Positions 5,664-14,967 of a DNA stretch of 17,306 bases are shown here, in pieces (position 1 is the stretch's first letter; every line of letters begins with the position of its first letter). The DNA comes from Prevotella sp. (lineage in GTDB: Bacteria > Bacteroidota > Bacteroidia > Bacteroidales > Bacteroidaceae). The stretch covers positions 1 to 17,306 of the forward strand of contig JAEENF010000096.1 in NCBI GenBank assembly GCA_016283605.1, given 5' to 3'. Below the pieces are notes generated by a model that saw only the letters and a program-made list of their open reading frames with translations, was not told where the DNA came from and did no database searches. A program made the translations under genes and the position numbers.

Positions 5664-8600
5664 TTATTCCTCCATCATGGTTTCCTCAGCGAAGTCAAGC
5701 ACATTCTTACGATTTGCCTGCATACGCTCATACTCTTCCTTAGAACCAACGATAATCTTCTCAAACTCACGAAGACCTGTACCAGCAGGAATCAGGTGAC
5801 CGCAAATCACGTTCTCCTTCATACCTTCCAGATGGTCTACCTTACCACGGATAGCGGCCTCGTTCAGCACCTTCGTAGTCTCCTGGAAGGATGCAGCAGA
5901 CATGAATGACTTTGTCTGGAGAGCAGCACGGGTGATACCCTGCAAGATCTGAGTAGAAGTGGCTGGCACAGCATCACGCACTTGAACCAAACGCAAGTCA
6001 CGACGCTTCAACATCGAATTCTCATCACGCAGACGGCGGGCAGTGACGATCTGACCCTTCTGCAGGTTCTCAGAGTCGCCTGCGTCGGTCACAACCTTCT
6101 TACCCCAGATGCGGTCGTTTTCCTCTGCAAAGTCAAGCTTGTCGACAATCTCCTGCTCGAGGAATGCTGTATCACCAGGCTCATTGATCTGAACCTTACG
6201 CATCATCTGACGTACGATAATCTCGAAGTGCTTATCGTTAATCTTCACACCTTGCAGACGATATACATCCTGAACCTCGTTTACGATATACTCCTGAACA
6301 GCGGTAGGACCTTTGATAGCCAAAATATCAGCAGGCGTTATGACACCGTCAGAGAGCGGTGTACCAGCGCGAACGGCATCATGCTCCTGTACCAGAATCT
6401 GTTTCGATAGTGATACCAGATAACGACGTTGCTCGCCTGTCTTCGACGTCACCACAATCTCTCGGTTACCACGCTTCACCTTACCCATAGTCACCTCACC
6501 ATCGATTTCAGATACGATAGCAGGGTTCGACGGATTACGAGCCTCGAAGAGCTCAGTAACACGGGGCAGACCACCGGTGATATCACCACCCTTAGCTGCA
6601 GCACGTGGAATCTTGACGAGGGTCTCACCGGTCTTCACGGTCTGGCCGTCCTCGACAACTACGTGACCACCTACAGGGAAGTTATAGGTTCCAAGGATTT
6701 CTCCATCAGCACTAATAATATCACAAGTAGGCACCTTTGACTTATCTTTTGATTCAGTGACGATCTTCTCCGTCAAGCCCGTCGTTTCATCGGTCTCAGC
6801 ACGGAAAGTCACACCTTCTATCACATCATTGAACTTCAGTGTACCAGCATACTCAGTTACAATAACAGCATTGAACGGGTCCCACTGTGCGATCTTCTCG
6901 CTCTTCTTCACCTCATCGCCATTCTTGAAGTACAGTGATGCGCCGTAAGGCACGTTCACCGTAGACAGAACAATCTTTGTATTAGGATCCACGAAACGGA
7001 GTTCACCCAGACGGCTTACGACCATCTCACACTCATGACCATCCTCATCGAACGGAACAGTACGCACCTCTTCCATTTCAATCTTCGCAGAATCATACTT
7101 GCAGACGATGCTAGCATTAGCAGCAGCGTTCGCAGCCACACCACCAGCGTGGAACGTACGCAGTGTCAGCTGAGTACCCGGCTCACCGATAGCCTGAGCG
7201 GCAATCACACCGACAGCCTCACCCTTCTGAACCATCTTACGAGTAGCGAGGTTACGACCGTAACACTTCATGCAAACGCCCTTCTTCGACTCACAGGTAA
7301 GCACTGAACGGATCTCAACACTCTCGATGTCAGCCTTCTCAATGGCCTCAGCCAGTGCTTCAGTGATTTCCTCACCAGCAGGTACAATCACCTCACCAGT
7401 CTTCGGATTCACCACATCATGCACTGATACACGACCAAGAATACGCTCAGAGAGGCTGGAAATCACTTCATCACCATTCTTCAGGGCTGTACATACAAGT
7501 CCGCGCAGCGTACCGCAATCCTCCTCAGTGATAATCACATCGTGAGAGACATCAACCAGACGACGGGTCAGATAACCGGCGTCGGCCGTTTTCATAGCCG
7601 TATCAGCCAAACCTTTACGGGCACCGTGCGTAGAGATAAAGTACTCCAACACAGACATGCCCTCCTTGAAGTTCGACAGAATCGGGTTCTCAATAATCTG
7701 GTGTCCCTCAGCACCTGCCTTCTGGGGCTTAGCCATCAGACCACGGATACCTGAGAGCTGTTTGATCTGGTCCTTACTACCACGGGCTCCTGAATCCAGC
7801 ATCATGAATACGGCATTGAAACCTTGATCGGCCTCAGTCATCTGCTTCAACAAGATGTTACCGATATCATTGTTAACGTGAGTCCAAGTATCAATCACCT
7901 GATTATAACGCTCGTTGTCAGTGATGAAACCCATGTTATAGTTATCTGTAATCTGCTGTACCTCGGCATTACCTTTCTCAATCAGATCAGCCTTCTCCTT
8001 CGGAATGATAATATCATCGAGGTTGAACGATAGACCAGCCTCGTAAGCCATACGGTAACCAAGGTTCTTGATACCATCGAGGAACTCACAGGCCTCAGCA
8101 AAACCAACGTTCTTAATCACATCGGCAATGATGTCACGCAGACTCTTCTTAGAAATCACCTTATTTACATAGCCCACCTGCTCGGGGATGATACCATTCA
8201 CGATGACACGACCCACGGAGGTTTCTACACTATGCTTGTATTTCTTTCCGTTCTCATCAATATCGTCCACAATCACTTTCACCTGAGCGTGCAGATCGCA
8301 CTTACCCTCGTTATGGGCGATGATAGCCTCCTCTGGTCCATAGAATGAGAGTCCCTCACCCTTGGCACCTGGACGAATCTTGGAAATATAATAGAGGCCA
8401 AGCACCATATCCTGTGAAGGCACTGTGATAGGCGCACCGTTAGCAGGATTAAGGATATTATGGCTCTGGAGCATCAACAACTGAGCCTCAAGAATAGCCT
8501 CATTGCTCAGAGGAAGGTGCACAGCCATTTGGTCACCGTCGAAGTCGGCATTGAAGGCCGTACATGCCAACGGATGCAACTGGATAGCCTTACCCTCAAT

Positions 8601-9995
8601 AAGCTTTGGCTGGAAGGCCTGAATACCCAGACGGTGCAGTGTTGGTGCACGGTTCAGGAGCACAGGATGACCCTTCATCACATTTTCCAGGATATCCCAG
8701 ATTACTGGCTCACGACGATCCACAATCTTCTTGGCGCTCTTCACCGTCTTCACGATACCACGCTCAATGAGCTTACGAATGATGAACGGCTTATAGAGCT
8801 CTGCGGCCATCAGCTTCGGCAAACCGCACTCACCCATCTTCAGTTCAGGACCTACGACAATAACTGAACGTGCAGAATAGTCAACACGCTTACCTAGCAA
8901 GTTCTGACGGAAACGGCCCTGCTTACCTTTCAGTGAGTCAGAAAGAGACTTCAGAGGACGGTTGCTGTCACTCTTCACAGCACTCGACTTACGAGAGTTG
9001 TCGAAGAGAGAGTCAACAGCCTCCTGCAGCATACGCTTCTCGTTTCTGAGAATCACCTCAGGAGCATGAATCTCCATAAGTCGCTTCAGGCGGTTATTAC
9101 GAATAATCACTCGACGATAAAGATCGTTCAAGTCAGAAGTAGCGAAACGACCACCATCCAGAGGAACAAGAGGACGCAACTCTGGAGGAGTGACAGGGAT
9201 AATCTTCATGATCATCCACTCAGGACGGTTGATGCCTTTCTCTACGCTCTGGCGGAATGACTCTACCACCTGCAGACGCTTCAAAGCCTCGTTCTTACGC
9301 TGCTGTGAAGAGTCGCTGTTAGCACGGTCGCGCAACTCGTAGGACAGAGAGTCCAAATCCAGACGGACCAACAAGTCGTAAATGGCCTCAGCACCCATCT
9401 TAGCGATGAACTTATTAGGATCGCTGTCATCCAAATAGTCATTATCCGGAGAAATCTGATTGTCTACAATCTCGTTATACTCGTCTTCTGAAAGCAGGTC
9501 GTACATATTGGAACCGATAGCATCATTGCCCTCGGCATCCTTCTTACCAGCCATAGCACCTGGCTGGATAACGACGTAGCGCTCGTAATAAATAACTGCA
9601 TCGAGTTTCTTGGTGGGCAGGCCCAACAGATAACCGATCTTATTGGGAAGGCTGCGGAAATACCAGATATGTGCCACAGGAACAACCAGTTCAATGTGTC
9701 CTGGACGCTCACGACGAACCTTCTTCTCGGTCACCTCAACACCGCATCGGTCACAGACGATACCCTTATAACGGATACGCTTGTACTTACCGCAGGCACA
9801 CTCATAGTCCTTCGTAGGACCAAAGATGCGCTCACAGAACAGACCGTCGCGCTCCGGCTTATAGGTACGGTAGTTGATGGTTTCAGGCTTGGTAACCTCA
9901 CCAAAAGAGTTCTCCAAGATCTCCTCAGGTGAAGCAAGTCCGATGGTAATTTTGGTGAAATTACTCTTTGTCTTTGTATCTTTCTTAAAAGCCAT
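5664..9995 (-). CDS. rpoC: DNA-directed RNA polymerase subunit beta'
   Basis: Catalytic subunit of RNA polymerase, 1443 residues. In order: the N-terminal zinc-binding cysteines at 66, 68, 81 and 84 (CACGKY and CDRCG); the active-site loop NADFDGDQ at 482-489, whose aspartates 484, 486 and 488 hold the catalytic magnesium; the bridge helix region GARGSKDQ at about 736-743; the second zinc site with Cys827, 901, 908 and 911; and the first half of the trigger loop, GEPGTQLTLRTFHAGG, at about 937-952. The second half, DITGGLPRVTELFEAR, comes only at 1138-1153, so about 185 residues are inserted in the trigger loop, in the position of the E. coli SI3 insertion. The stop TAA is followed directly by another in-frame TAA. 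It is 44 nt after rpoB, in the same transcript. Confidence 0.99.
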   Translation of the reverse strand: MAFKKDTKTKSNFTKITIGLASPEEILENSFGEVTKPETINYRTYKPERDGLFCERIFGPTKDYECACGKYKRIRYKGIVCDRCGVEVTEKKVRRERPGHIELVVPVAHIWYFRSLPNKIGYLLGLPTKKLDAVIYYERYVVIQPGAMAGKKDAEGNDAIGSNMYDLLSEDEYNEIVDNQISPDNDYLDDSDPNKFIAKMGAEAIYDLLVRLDLDSLSYELRDRANSDSSQQRKNEALKRLQVVESFRQSVEKGINRPEWMIMKIIPVTPPELRPLVPLDGGRFATSDLNDLYRRVIIRNNRLKRLMEIHAPEVILRNEKRMLQEAVDSLFDNSRKSSAVKSDSNRPLKSLSDSLKGKQGRFRQNLLGKRVDYSARSVIVVGPELKMGECGLPKLMAAELYKPFIIRKLIERGIVKTVKSAKKIVDRREPVIWDILENVMKGHPVLLNRAPTLHRLGIQAFQPKLIEGKAIQLHPLACTAFNADFDGDQMAVHLPLSNEAILEAQLLMLQSHNILNPANGAPITVPSQDMVLGLYYISKIRPGAKGEGLSFYGPEEAIIAHNEGKCDLHAQVKVIVDDIDENGKKYKHSVETSVGRVIVNGIIPEQVGYVNKVISKKSLRDIIADVIKNVGFAEACEFLDGIKNLGYRMAYEAGLSFNLDDIIIPKEKADLIEKGNAEVQQITDNYNMGFITDNERYNQVIDTWTHVNNDIGNILLKQMTEADQGFNAVFMMLDSGARGSKDQIKQLSGIRGLMAKPQKAGAEGHQIIENPILSNFKEGMSVLEYFISTHGARKGLADTAMKTADAGYLTRRLVDVSHDVIITEEDCGTLRGLVCTALKNGDEVISSLSERILGRVSVHDVVNPKTGEVIVPAGEEITEALAEAIEKADIESVEIRSVLTCESKKGVCMKCYGRNLATRKMVQKGEAVGVIAAQAIGEPGTQLTLRTFHAGGVAANAAANASIVCKYDSAKIEMEEVRTVPFDEDGHECEMVVSRLGELRFVDPNTKIVLSTVNVPYGASLYFKNGDEVKKSEKIAQWDPFNAVIVTEYAGTLKFNDVIEGVTFRAETDETTGLTEKIVTESKDKSKVPTCDIISADGEILGTYNFPVGGHVVVEDGQTVKTGETLVKIPRAAAKGGDITGGLPRVTELFEARNPSNPAIVSEIDGEVTMGKVKRGNREIVVTSKTGEQRRYLVSLSKQILVQEHDAVRAGTPLSDGVITPADILAIKGPTAVQEYIVNEVQDVYRLQGVKINDKHFEIIVRQMMRKVQINEPGDTAFLEQEIVDKLDFAEENDRIWGKKVVTDAGDSENLQKGQIVTARRLRDENSMLKRRDLRLVQVRDAVPATSTQILQGITRAALQTKSFMSAASFQETTKVLNEAAIRGKVDHLEGMKENVICGHLIPAGTGLREFEKIIVGSKEEYERMQANRKNVLDFAEETMMEE

Positions 9996-10042
9996 AATCT
10001 TTTAACTTCTTAACTTCTTAATCCATAACTACTTAACTCTTA
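9996..10042 (-). repeat. Period-8 array filling the rpoB-rpoC spacer
   Basis: The whole 44-nt spacer plus the rpoB stop codon reads as six units on the plus strand, each starting with AAC or AAT: AATCTTTT at 9996, AACTTCTT at 10004 and 10012, a 7-nt unit at 10020, AACTACTT at 10027 and AACTCTTA at 10035. On the sense strand this is an AAGTTAAG-type repeat running into the rpoC ATG. Nothing else is in the spacer. Confidence 0.75.
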
Positions 10043-13000
10043 GTCCATCGTGATACTCAGGCCGAGACCACGAAGCTCGTGCAACAGCACATTGAGCGAC
10101 TCTGGAATACCTGGCGTCGGCATTGGATCACCCTTCACGATAGCCTCGTAAGCCTTCGAACGACCTACGGTATCGTCAGACTTGATGGTCAAAATCTCCT
10201 GCAGAACATGGCTAGCGCCAAATGCCTCAAGAGCCCAGACCTCCATCTCACCAAAACGCTGTCCACCGAACTGAGCCTTACCACCGAGCGGCTGCTGGGT
10301 AATCAAGCTATATGGGCCGATAGAACGTGCGTGCATCTTATCCTCAACCATGTGACCGAGCTTCAAGAAGTAAGTAATACCTACTGTAGCTGGCTGGTCG
10401 AAGCGCTCACCAGTCTCACCATCATAAAGGTGAGTAGAGCAGAGACGAGGCAGACCTGCCTTATCCGTCCACTCTGCGAGGTCATCGAGCTTAGCACCAT
10501 CAAAGATTGGCGTAGCGAACTTCACACCCAGACGTTTACCGGCAGCACCGAGGATAGCCTCGAAAATCTGACCGAGGTTCATACGTGAAGGCACGCCCAG
10601 CGGGTTCAGTACCAAGTCTACAGGACGACCGTCCTCGAGGAACGGCATATCCTCCTGACGTACGACCTTCGAAACGATACCCTTGTTACCGTGACGTCCG
10701 GCAAGCTTGTCACCCACACCGATCTTACGCTTCTTGGCCACATAAACCTTAGCCATCTGCAGGATACCTGAAGGCAACTCGTCACCGATGGTGATTGCGA
10801 ACTTCTTACGCTTGTTCTCTGCGTCCAAAAGCTTGTATTTCTTCATATAGTTGATAATCAGCTGGGCAATGAGCTGATTCTTGTGCTCATCATTGGTCCA
10901 ATTGCTGATCTGAACGTCACCATATTCCAGATTCTTCAGGGCTGTCACAGAGAACTTGCTGCCCTTCGTGATAATCTCAGCACCAGTATAGTCCTTCACA
11001 CCCTGAGAGGTCTTCCCTTTCGTCAACTCTACGAGTTTATCGATCAAGATGTCCTTCAGGTCGTCAACCTTAGCCTCGTACTCCTCGTCGATCTTCTTCA
11101 TGGTGATCTTGTCCTGCTGCTTAGACTTACGGTCCTTGATAGCACGGGCGAAAAGTTTCTTGTCGATGACGACACCTGTCAACGAAGGATTAGCCTTCAG
11201 CGAGCTGTCCTTCACATCACCGGCCTTATCACCGAAGATGGCGCGCAACAGTTTCTCCTCAGGTGAGGGATCACTCTCTCCCTTCGGCGAGATCTTACCA
11301 ATCAGGATATCACCAGGCTCCACACGGGCACCCACACGGATCACACCGTTGTCATCCAAATCCTTGGTAGCTTCCTCACTCACATTAGGGATATCAGCTG
11401 TGAATTCCTCGACACCACGCTTCGTCTCACGAACGTCGAGCGAATACTCATCGACATGCACAGAAGTCAGGATATCCTCACGAACAATACGCTCGTTGAG
11501 CACGATTGCATCCTCATAGTTGTAACCCTTCCAAGGCATGTAGGCCACAAGGAGGTTTCGACCCAGAGCCAGCTCACCATTCTCAGTGGCATAGCCCTCA
11601 GTCAGGATATCACCCTTCTTCACACGCTGACCCTTGTCACAAATCGGACGCAGGTCGATGGTCATATTCTGGTTCGTACGACGGAACTTCGAGATACGAT
11701 ATTCCTTCAATGCCGGCTCAAACGAAACGAACTCCTCATCTTCCGTACGATCATAGAGGATACGGATGGTCGTAGCATCGACATACTCGATGACGCCATC
11801 ACCCTCAGCCGTAATCATCGTACGAGAGTCCTCACAAACCTGCTTCTCAATACCTGTTCCAACGATTGGAGCCTCATTGTGAAGCAGAGGCACAGCCTGA
11901 CGCATCATGTTCGATCCCATCAGCGCACGGTGGGCATCATCGTGCTCCAGGAACGGAATCAGCGAGGCTGCGATAGAGGCTATCTGCTGTGGCGATACGT
12001 CCATCAGATCCACATCCATCGGCGGTACTACAGGGAAGTCTGCATCCTGACGACACTTCACCACCTTGCGGATGAAAGTACCATCGTCATTCAGCGGCGC
12101 ATTACCCTGACCGATGATGTGCTCCGACTCTTCCTCAGCTGTCAAATAAACAATTTCCTCATTATTAAGATTGGCCACACCATTCTCTACCTTACGATAA
12201 GGAGTCTGGATAAAGCCAAGTTCATTAATCTTAGCATACACACAGAGCGAGCTGATCAGACCGATGTTTGGTCCTTCAGGGCTTTCGATAGGACACAGAC
12301 GACCATAGTGTGTATAGTGTACGTCACGCACCTCGAATCCGGCACGCTCACGTGACAGACCACCAGGACCCAGGGCAGAGAGACGACGCTTGTGCGTTAC
12401 CTCAGCCAGCGGGTTAGTCTGGTCCATGAACTGCGACAGCGGGTTAGTACCGAAGAACGAGTTGATCACGCTCGAGATGGTCTTGGCGTTGATCAGATCT
12501 GTTGGTGTGAACACCTCGTTATCGCGAACGTTCATGCGCTCACGAATGGTGCGGTTCATACGAGCCAGACCGATAGAGAACTGGTTCGACAACTGCTCGC
12601 CGACTGTACGTACACGACGGTTCGACAGGTGGTCGATATCATCCACTGCAGCCTTTGAGTTGATCAGCTGGATGAGGTATTTGATAATCTCAATAATATC
12701 TTCCTTAGTCAGCACGCGGACGTCCATATCCGTATCGAGACCCAATTTCTTGTTGATACGGTAACGGCCTACGTCACCCAGGTCGTAACGCTTATCAGAG
12801 AAGAACAAGTTCTGAATAACTTCACGTGCACTGGCATCATCAGCAGGATCTGCATTACGCAACTGACGGTAAATGTAAAGCACAGCCTCCTTCTCAGAGT
12901 TCGACGGGTCTTTAGCCAGTGTATTGAAAATGATGCTGAAGTCCTGAGCCGTCGACTCATTCTTATGCACCAGAATCGTCTGGGCACCACTCTCCAGGAT

Positions 13001-13852
13001 ATCCATCATATTCTCATCTGTGATTTCCGTCTCACGTTCCATGATCACCTCATTACGCTCGATGGAAACAACTTCACCTGTATCCTCATCCACGAAGTCC
13101 TCGTTCCAGCTCTTCAGCACACGGGCAGCGAGCTTACAGCCCACCACAGCCTTCAGAGCCTTCTTGTTTACCTTCACCTCCTCGGCCAGGTCGAAGATCT
13201 CCAGGATGTCCTTATCAGCTTCAAAACCGATGGCGCGCAACAGCGTTGTCACAGGCAGTTTCTTCTTACGGTCGATGTAAGCATACATCACGTTATTGAT
13301 GTCTGTGGCAAACTCAATCCAAGAACCCTTGAACGGAATGATACGTGCGGAGTACAGCAGAGTACCGTTAGCATGGGTATTCTGTCCGAAGAACACGCCA
13401 GGAGAACGGTGCAACTGAGATACAACCACACGCTCAGCGCCATTGATAACAAACGTACCGTTAGCTGTCATATACGGAATCGGACCCAGGAACACGTCCT
13501 GAATCACAGTGCCGAAATCCTCATGGTCCGGATCAGTGCAATACAGTTTCAGCTTAGCCTTCAAAGGTACGCTATAGGTCAGACCACGCTCCAGACACTC
13601 GTCAATCGTGTAGCGGGGCGGGTCGATATAGTAGTCCAGGAACTCAAGAACGAAGTTATTACGCGTATCCGTAATAGGGAAGTTCTCTGCGAACACCTTA
13701 TACAGACCGTCATTCTTGCGTTCCTCAGGCGGAGTATCCAACTGCAGGAAGTCCTGGAATGACTTTAATTGCACATCAAGGAAATCCGGGAATGGCAATG
13801 GATTCTTGACGCTGCCAAAGTTTACTCTGTTATCAATAATTTTTGAAGCCAT
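10040..13852 (-). CDS. rpoB: DNA-directed RNA polymerase subunit beta
   Basis: Second large subunit of RNA polymerase, 1270 residues, about 70 fewer than the E. coli protein. Seen: the rifampicin-binding region from SQFMDQTNPLAEV through THKRRLSALGPGG (about 473-498); Gln474, Asp477, His487 and Ser492 correspond to E. coli 513, 516, 526 and 531 and are all wild type, so no classic resistance change is present. RERAGFEVRDVH and RLCPIESPEGPNIGL follow; GYNYEDAIV lies at about 776-784; and the nucleotide-contacting GDKLAGRHGNKG is at 1047-1058. It is 130 nt after rplL, and that spacer holds a strong attenuator-like hairpin and an octamer array, so its expression can be set below that of the ribosomal proteins. 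Confidence 0.99.
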   Translation of the reverse strand: MASKIIDNRVNFGSVKNPLPFPDFLDVQLKSFQDFLQLDTPPEERKNDGLYKVFAENFPITDTRNNFVLEFLDYYIDPPRYTIDECLERGLTYSVPLKAKLKLYCTDPDHEDFGTVIQDVFLGPIPYMTANGTFVINGAERVVVSQLHRSPGVFFGQNTHANGTLLYSARIIPFKGSWIEFATDINNVMYAYIDRKKKLPVTTLLRAIGFEADKDILEIFDLAEEVKVNKKALKAVVGCKLAARVLKSWNEDFVDEDTGEVVSIERNEVIMERETEITDENMMDILESGAQTILVHKNESTAQDFSIIFNTLAKDPSNSEKEAVLYIYRQLRNADPADDASAREVIQNLFFSDKRYDLGDVGRYRINKKLGLDTDMDVRVLTKEDIIEIIKYLIQLINSKAAVDDIDHLSNRRVRTVGEQLSNQFSIGLARMNRTIRERMNVRDNEVFTPTDLINAKTISSVINSFFGTNPLSQFMDQTNPLAEVTHKRRLSALGPGGLSRERAGFEVRDVHYTHYGRLCPIESPEGPNIGLISSLCVYAKINELGFIQTPYRKVENGVANLNNEEIVYLTAEEESEHIIGQGNAPLNDDGTFIRKVVKCRQDADFPVVPPMDVDLMDVSPQQIASIAASLIPFLEHDDAHRALMGSNMMRQAVPLLHNEAPIVGTGIEKQVCEDSRTMITAEGDGVIEYVDATTIRILYDRTEDEEFVSFEPALKEYRISKFRRTNQNMTIDLRPICDKGQRVKKGDILTEGYATENGELALGRNLLVAYMPWKGYNYEDAIVLNERIVREDILTSVHVDEYSLDVRETKRGVEEFTADIPNVSEEATKDLDDNGVIRVGARVEPGDILIGKISPKGESDPSPEEKLLRAIFGDKAGDVKDSSLKANPSLTGVVIDKKLFARAIKDRKSKQQDKITMKKIDEEYEAKVDDLKDILIDKLVELTKGKTSQGVKDYTGAEIITKGSKFSVTALKNLEYGDVQISNWTNDEHKNQLIAQLIINYMKKYKLLDAENKRKKFAITIGDELPSGILQMAKVYVAKKRKIGVGDKLAGRHGNKGIVSKVVRQEDMPFLEDGRPVDLVLNPLGVPSRMNLGQIFEAILGAAGKRLGVKFATPIFDGAKLDDLAEWTDKAGLPRLCSTHLYDGETGERFDQPATVGITYFLKLGHMVEDKMHARSIGPYSLITQQPLGGKAQFGGQRFGEMEVWALEAFGASHVLQEILTIKSDDTVGRSKAYEAIVKGDPMPTPGIPESLNVLLHELRGLGLSITMD

Positions 13853-13862
13853 TATTAAAATA

Positions 13863-13918
13863 TGTCTATTTGTCTAAATGTCTAAATGTCTATCTGTCCA
13901 GATATCTCAATGTCCAAA
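13863..13918 (-). repeat. Period-8 array in the rpoB leader
   Basis: Seven units of exactly 8 nt run from 13863 to 13918 on the plus strand. Two are identical (TGTCTAAA at 13871 and 13879). The others keep most of the TGTCnAnn core (TGTCTATT at 13863, TGTCCAAA at 13911), with one weaker unit at 13903. The array lies between the attenuator hairpin and the rpoB start codon, ending 10 nt before the ATG. It is the longest array in the window. Confidence 0.8.
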
Positions 13919-13923
13919 GACAG

Positions 13924-13961
13924 AAAAAGGTCGGGAACCCTCTACTGGAGAGTTCCCAACC
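13924..13961 (-). terminator. Intrinsic terminator/attenuator between rplL and rpoB
   Basis: In the minus-strand RNA the arms 13961-13948 and 13942-13929 make a 14-bp stem with two G-U pairs and a 5-nt loop, followed at once by UUUUU (13928-13924). On plus those two positions are mismatches, so the structure is tuned to minus. It lies 21 nt past the rplL stop. Since rpoB has no clear promoter below it, partial read-through is the likely arrangement, as at the E. coli rplL-rpoB attenuator. Confidence 0.85.
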
Positions 13962-13982
13962 CTAGCGGTATTGTTGTTCTGA

Positions 13983-14366
13983 TTATTTCAGCTCAACCTC
14001 AGCACCAGCGGCCTCGATGGTCTTCTTCAGATTCTCAGCCTCTTCCTTGCTCAGACCCTCCTTAACGGTAGCGGGAGCACCGTCAACGAGATCCTTAGCC
14101 TCCTTCAGACCAAGACCACAAGCCTCCTTCACAGCCTTAACGACCTGGAGCTTAGCGGCACCGGCTGACTTCAGCACGACGTCAAATGAAGACTTCTCCT
14201 CAGCAGCAGCAGCTTCACCAGCACCAGCTGCGGGACCAGCAGCAACAGCAACAGCTGCAGCGGCGGGCTCGATTCCATACTCGTCCTTCAGGACAGTTGC
14301 CAACTCATTAACTTCTTTTACAGTAAGGTTTACCAACTCTTCTGCAATAGCTTTAATATCTGCCAT
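13983..14366 (-). CDS. rplL: 50S ribosomal protein L7/L12
   Basis: L7/L12 forms the multi-copy stalk that recruits translational GTPases to the ribosome. The 127 residues show the standard plan: an N-terminal dimer and L10-binding helix pair (to about residue 33), an Ala/Gly/Glu-rich hinge at about 34-57, and the C-terminal factor-binding domain (FDVVLKSAGAAKLQVVKAVKE, then GLGLKEAKDLVDGAPATVKEG, ending in AAGAEVELK). It follows rplJ by 65 nt, and an octamer array sits in its leader. The stalk needs several copies per ribosome; the terminator directly downstream fits a need to make more L7/L12 than RNA polymerase. Confidence 0.98.
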   Translation of the reverse strand: MADIKAIAEELVNLTVKEVNELATVLKDEYGIEPAAAAVAVAAGPAAGAGEAAAAEEKSSFDVVLKSAGAAKLQVVKAVKEACGLGLKEAKDLVDGAPATVKEGLSKEEAENLKKTIEAAGAEVELK

Positions 14367-14384
14367 TTTATTTAAAATTTAATT

Positions 14385-14425
14385 GTTTTTACTTTGTTAC
14401 TATTTTTACTGTTTTACCTTTTTCA
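14385..14425 (-). repeat. Period-8 array in the rplL leader
   Basis: In the 65-nt rplJ-rplL spacer the tetramer TTAC recurs at 14389, 14397, 14406 and 14414, with a variant TTCA at 14422, giving spacings of 8, 9, 8 and 8. Units include GTTTTTAC (14385) and TTTGTTAC (14393). On the sense strand it is an AGTAAAAA-type repeat, similar in composition to the array before fusA. The rest of the spacer is AT-rich and otherwise featureless. Confidence 0.65.
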
Positions 14426-14431
14426 GGTCGC

Positions 14432-14947
14432 TTATTTGTTACGCTCAGCGATAGCGTCAAGCAGGCCATGAACCTTGCCACCAGCATTCAAGCCAGAGAC
14501 AACATTCTTGATCGGAGACTGCAGCAGTGCAACAACCTCTGCGATCAGTTCGTTCTTGCTCTTGATTGCCACGAGCTCATCAAGCTTGTCAGCACCTACG
14601 AAGAAGCTCTCCTCAGCATATGCACCCTTCAGGGCGGGGATACCTTCCTTCTTGTACTCCTTGATCAGCTTAGCGGGAACATTAGCTGTCTGTGTGAACA
14701 TCACAGCGGTGTTACCCTTCAGGCACTCATACAGCGGAGAGAAGTCAATCTCTGATGCCTCGAAGGCCTTGTGAAGAAGCTTGTTCTTCACCATCAGGAG
14801 CTTAATCTCGTTCTTAAAGCACTTGCGACGGAGATCGCTGGTCTTTGCAGCATCCAGTCCGGTAAGGTCTACCAGATAGAAGTGAGGAAACTCCTTCAGC
14901 TTTTCTCCGAGTTCTACGATGATAGTATCTTTTACTTCCTTTTTCAT
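14432..14947 (-). CDS. rplJ: 50S ribosomal protein L10
   Basis: L10 anchors the L7/L12 dimers to 23S rRNA at the base of the stalk. The 171-residue product matches the usual bacterial length of about 165-175. Recognisable parts are FYLVDLTGLDAAKTSDLRRK near the N-terminus, IKLLMVKNKLLHKAFE at about 48-63, KGNTAVMFTQ, and the C-terminal helix (SPIKNVVSGLNAGGKVHGLL) that carries the L12-binding region. It follows rplA by 20 nt and precedes rplL by 65 nt. In E. coli L10 with L12 represses its own translation through a leader; the 20-nt leader here is too short for such a structure unless it extends into rplA. Confidence 0.97.
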   Translation of the reverse strand: MKKEVKDTIIVELGEKLKEFPHFYLVDLTGLDAAKTSDLRRKCFKNEIKLLMVKNKLLHKAFEASEIDFSPLYECLKGNTAVMFTQTANVPAKLIKEYKKEGIPALKGAYAEESFFVGADKLDELVAIKSKNELIAEVVALLQSPIKNVVSGLNAGGKVHGLLDAIAERNK

Positions 14948-14967
14948 TTGTCTAATCTTTTAACGAG

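Noticed and set aside
11456..12355. A 299-codon open frame on plus, opposite rpoB
   Set aside because: It lies entirely antisense to conserved rpoB coding sequence, resembles no protein I know, and long antisense frames arise from the codon use of the real gene.
12965..13762. A 265-codon open frame on plus, opposite the start of rpoB
   Set aside because: Antisense shadow of rpoB, with no promoter or recognisable domain.
13915..13922. TGTCTTTG on minus as a promoter for rpoB
   Set aside because: It has one mismatch to TAnnTTTG at a conserved base and no TTTG-like element 19-21 nt upstream; it is also partly made by the octamer array.
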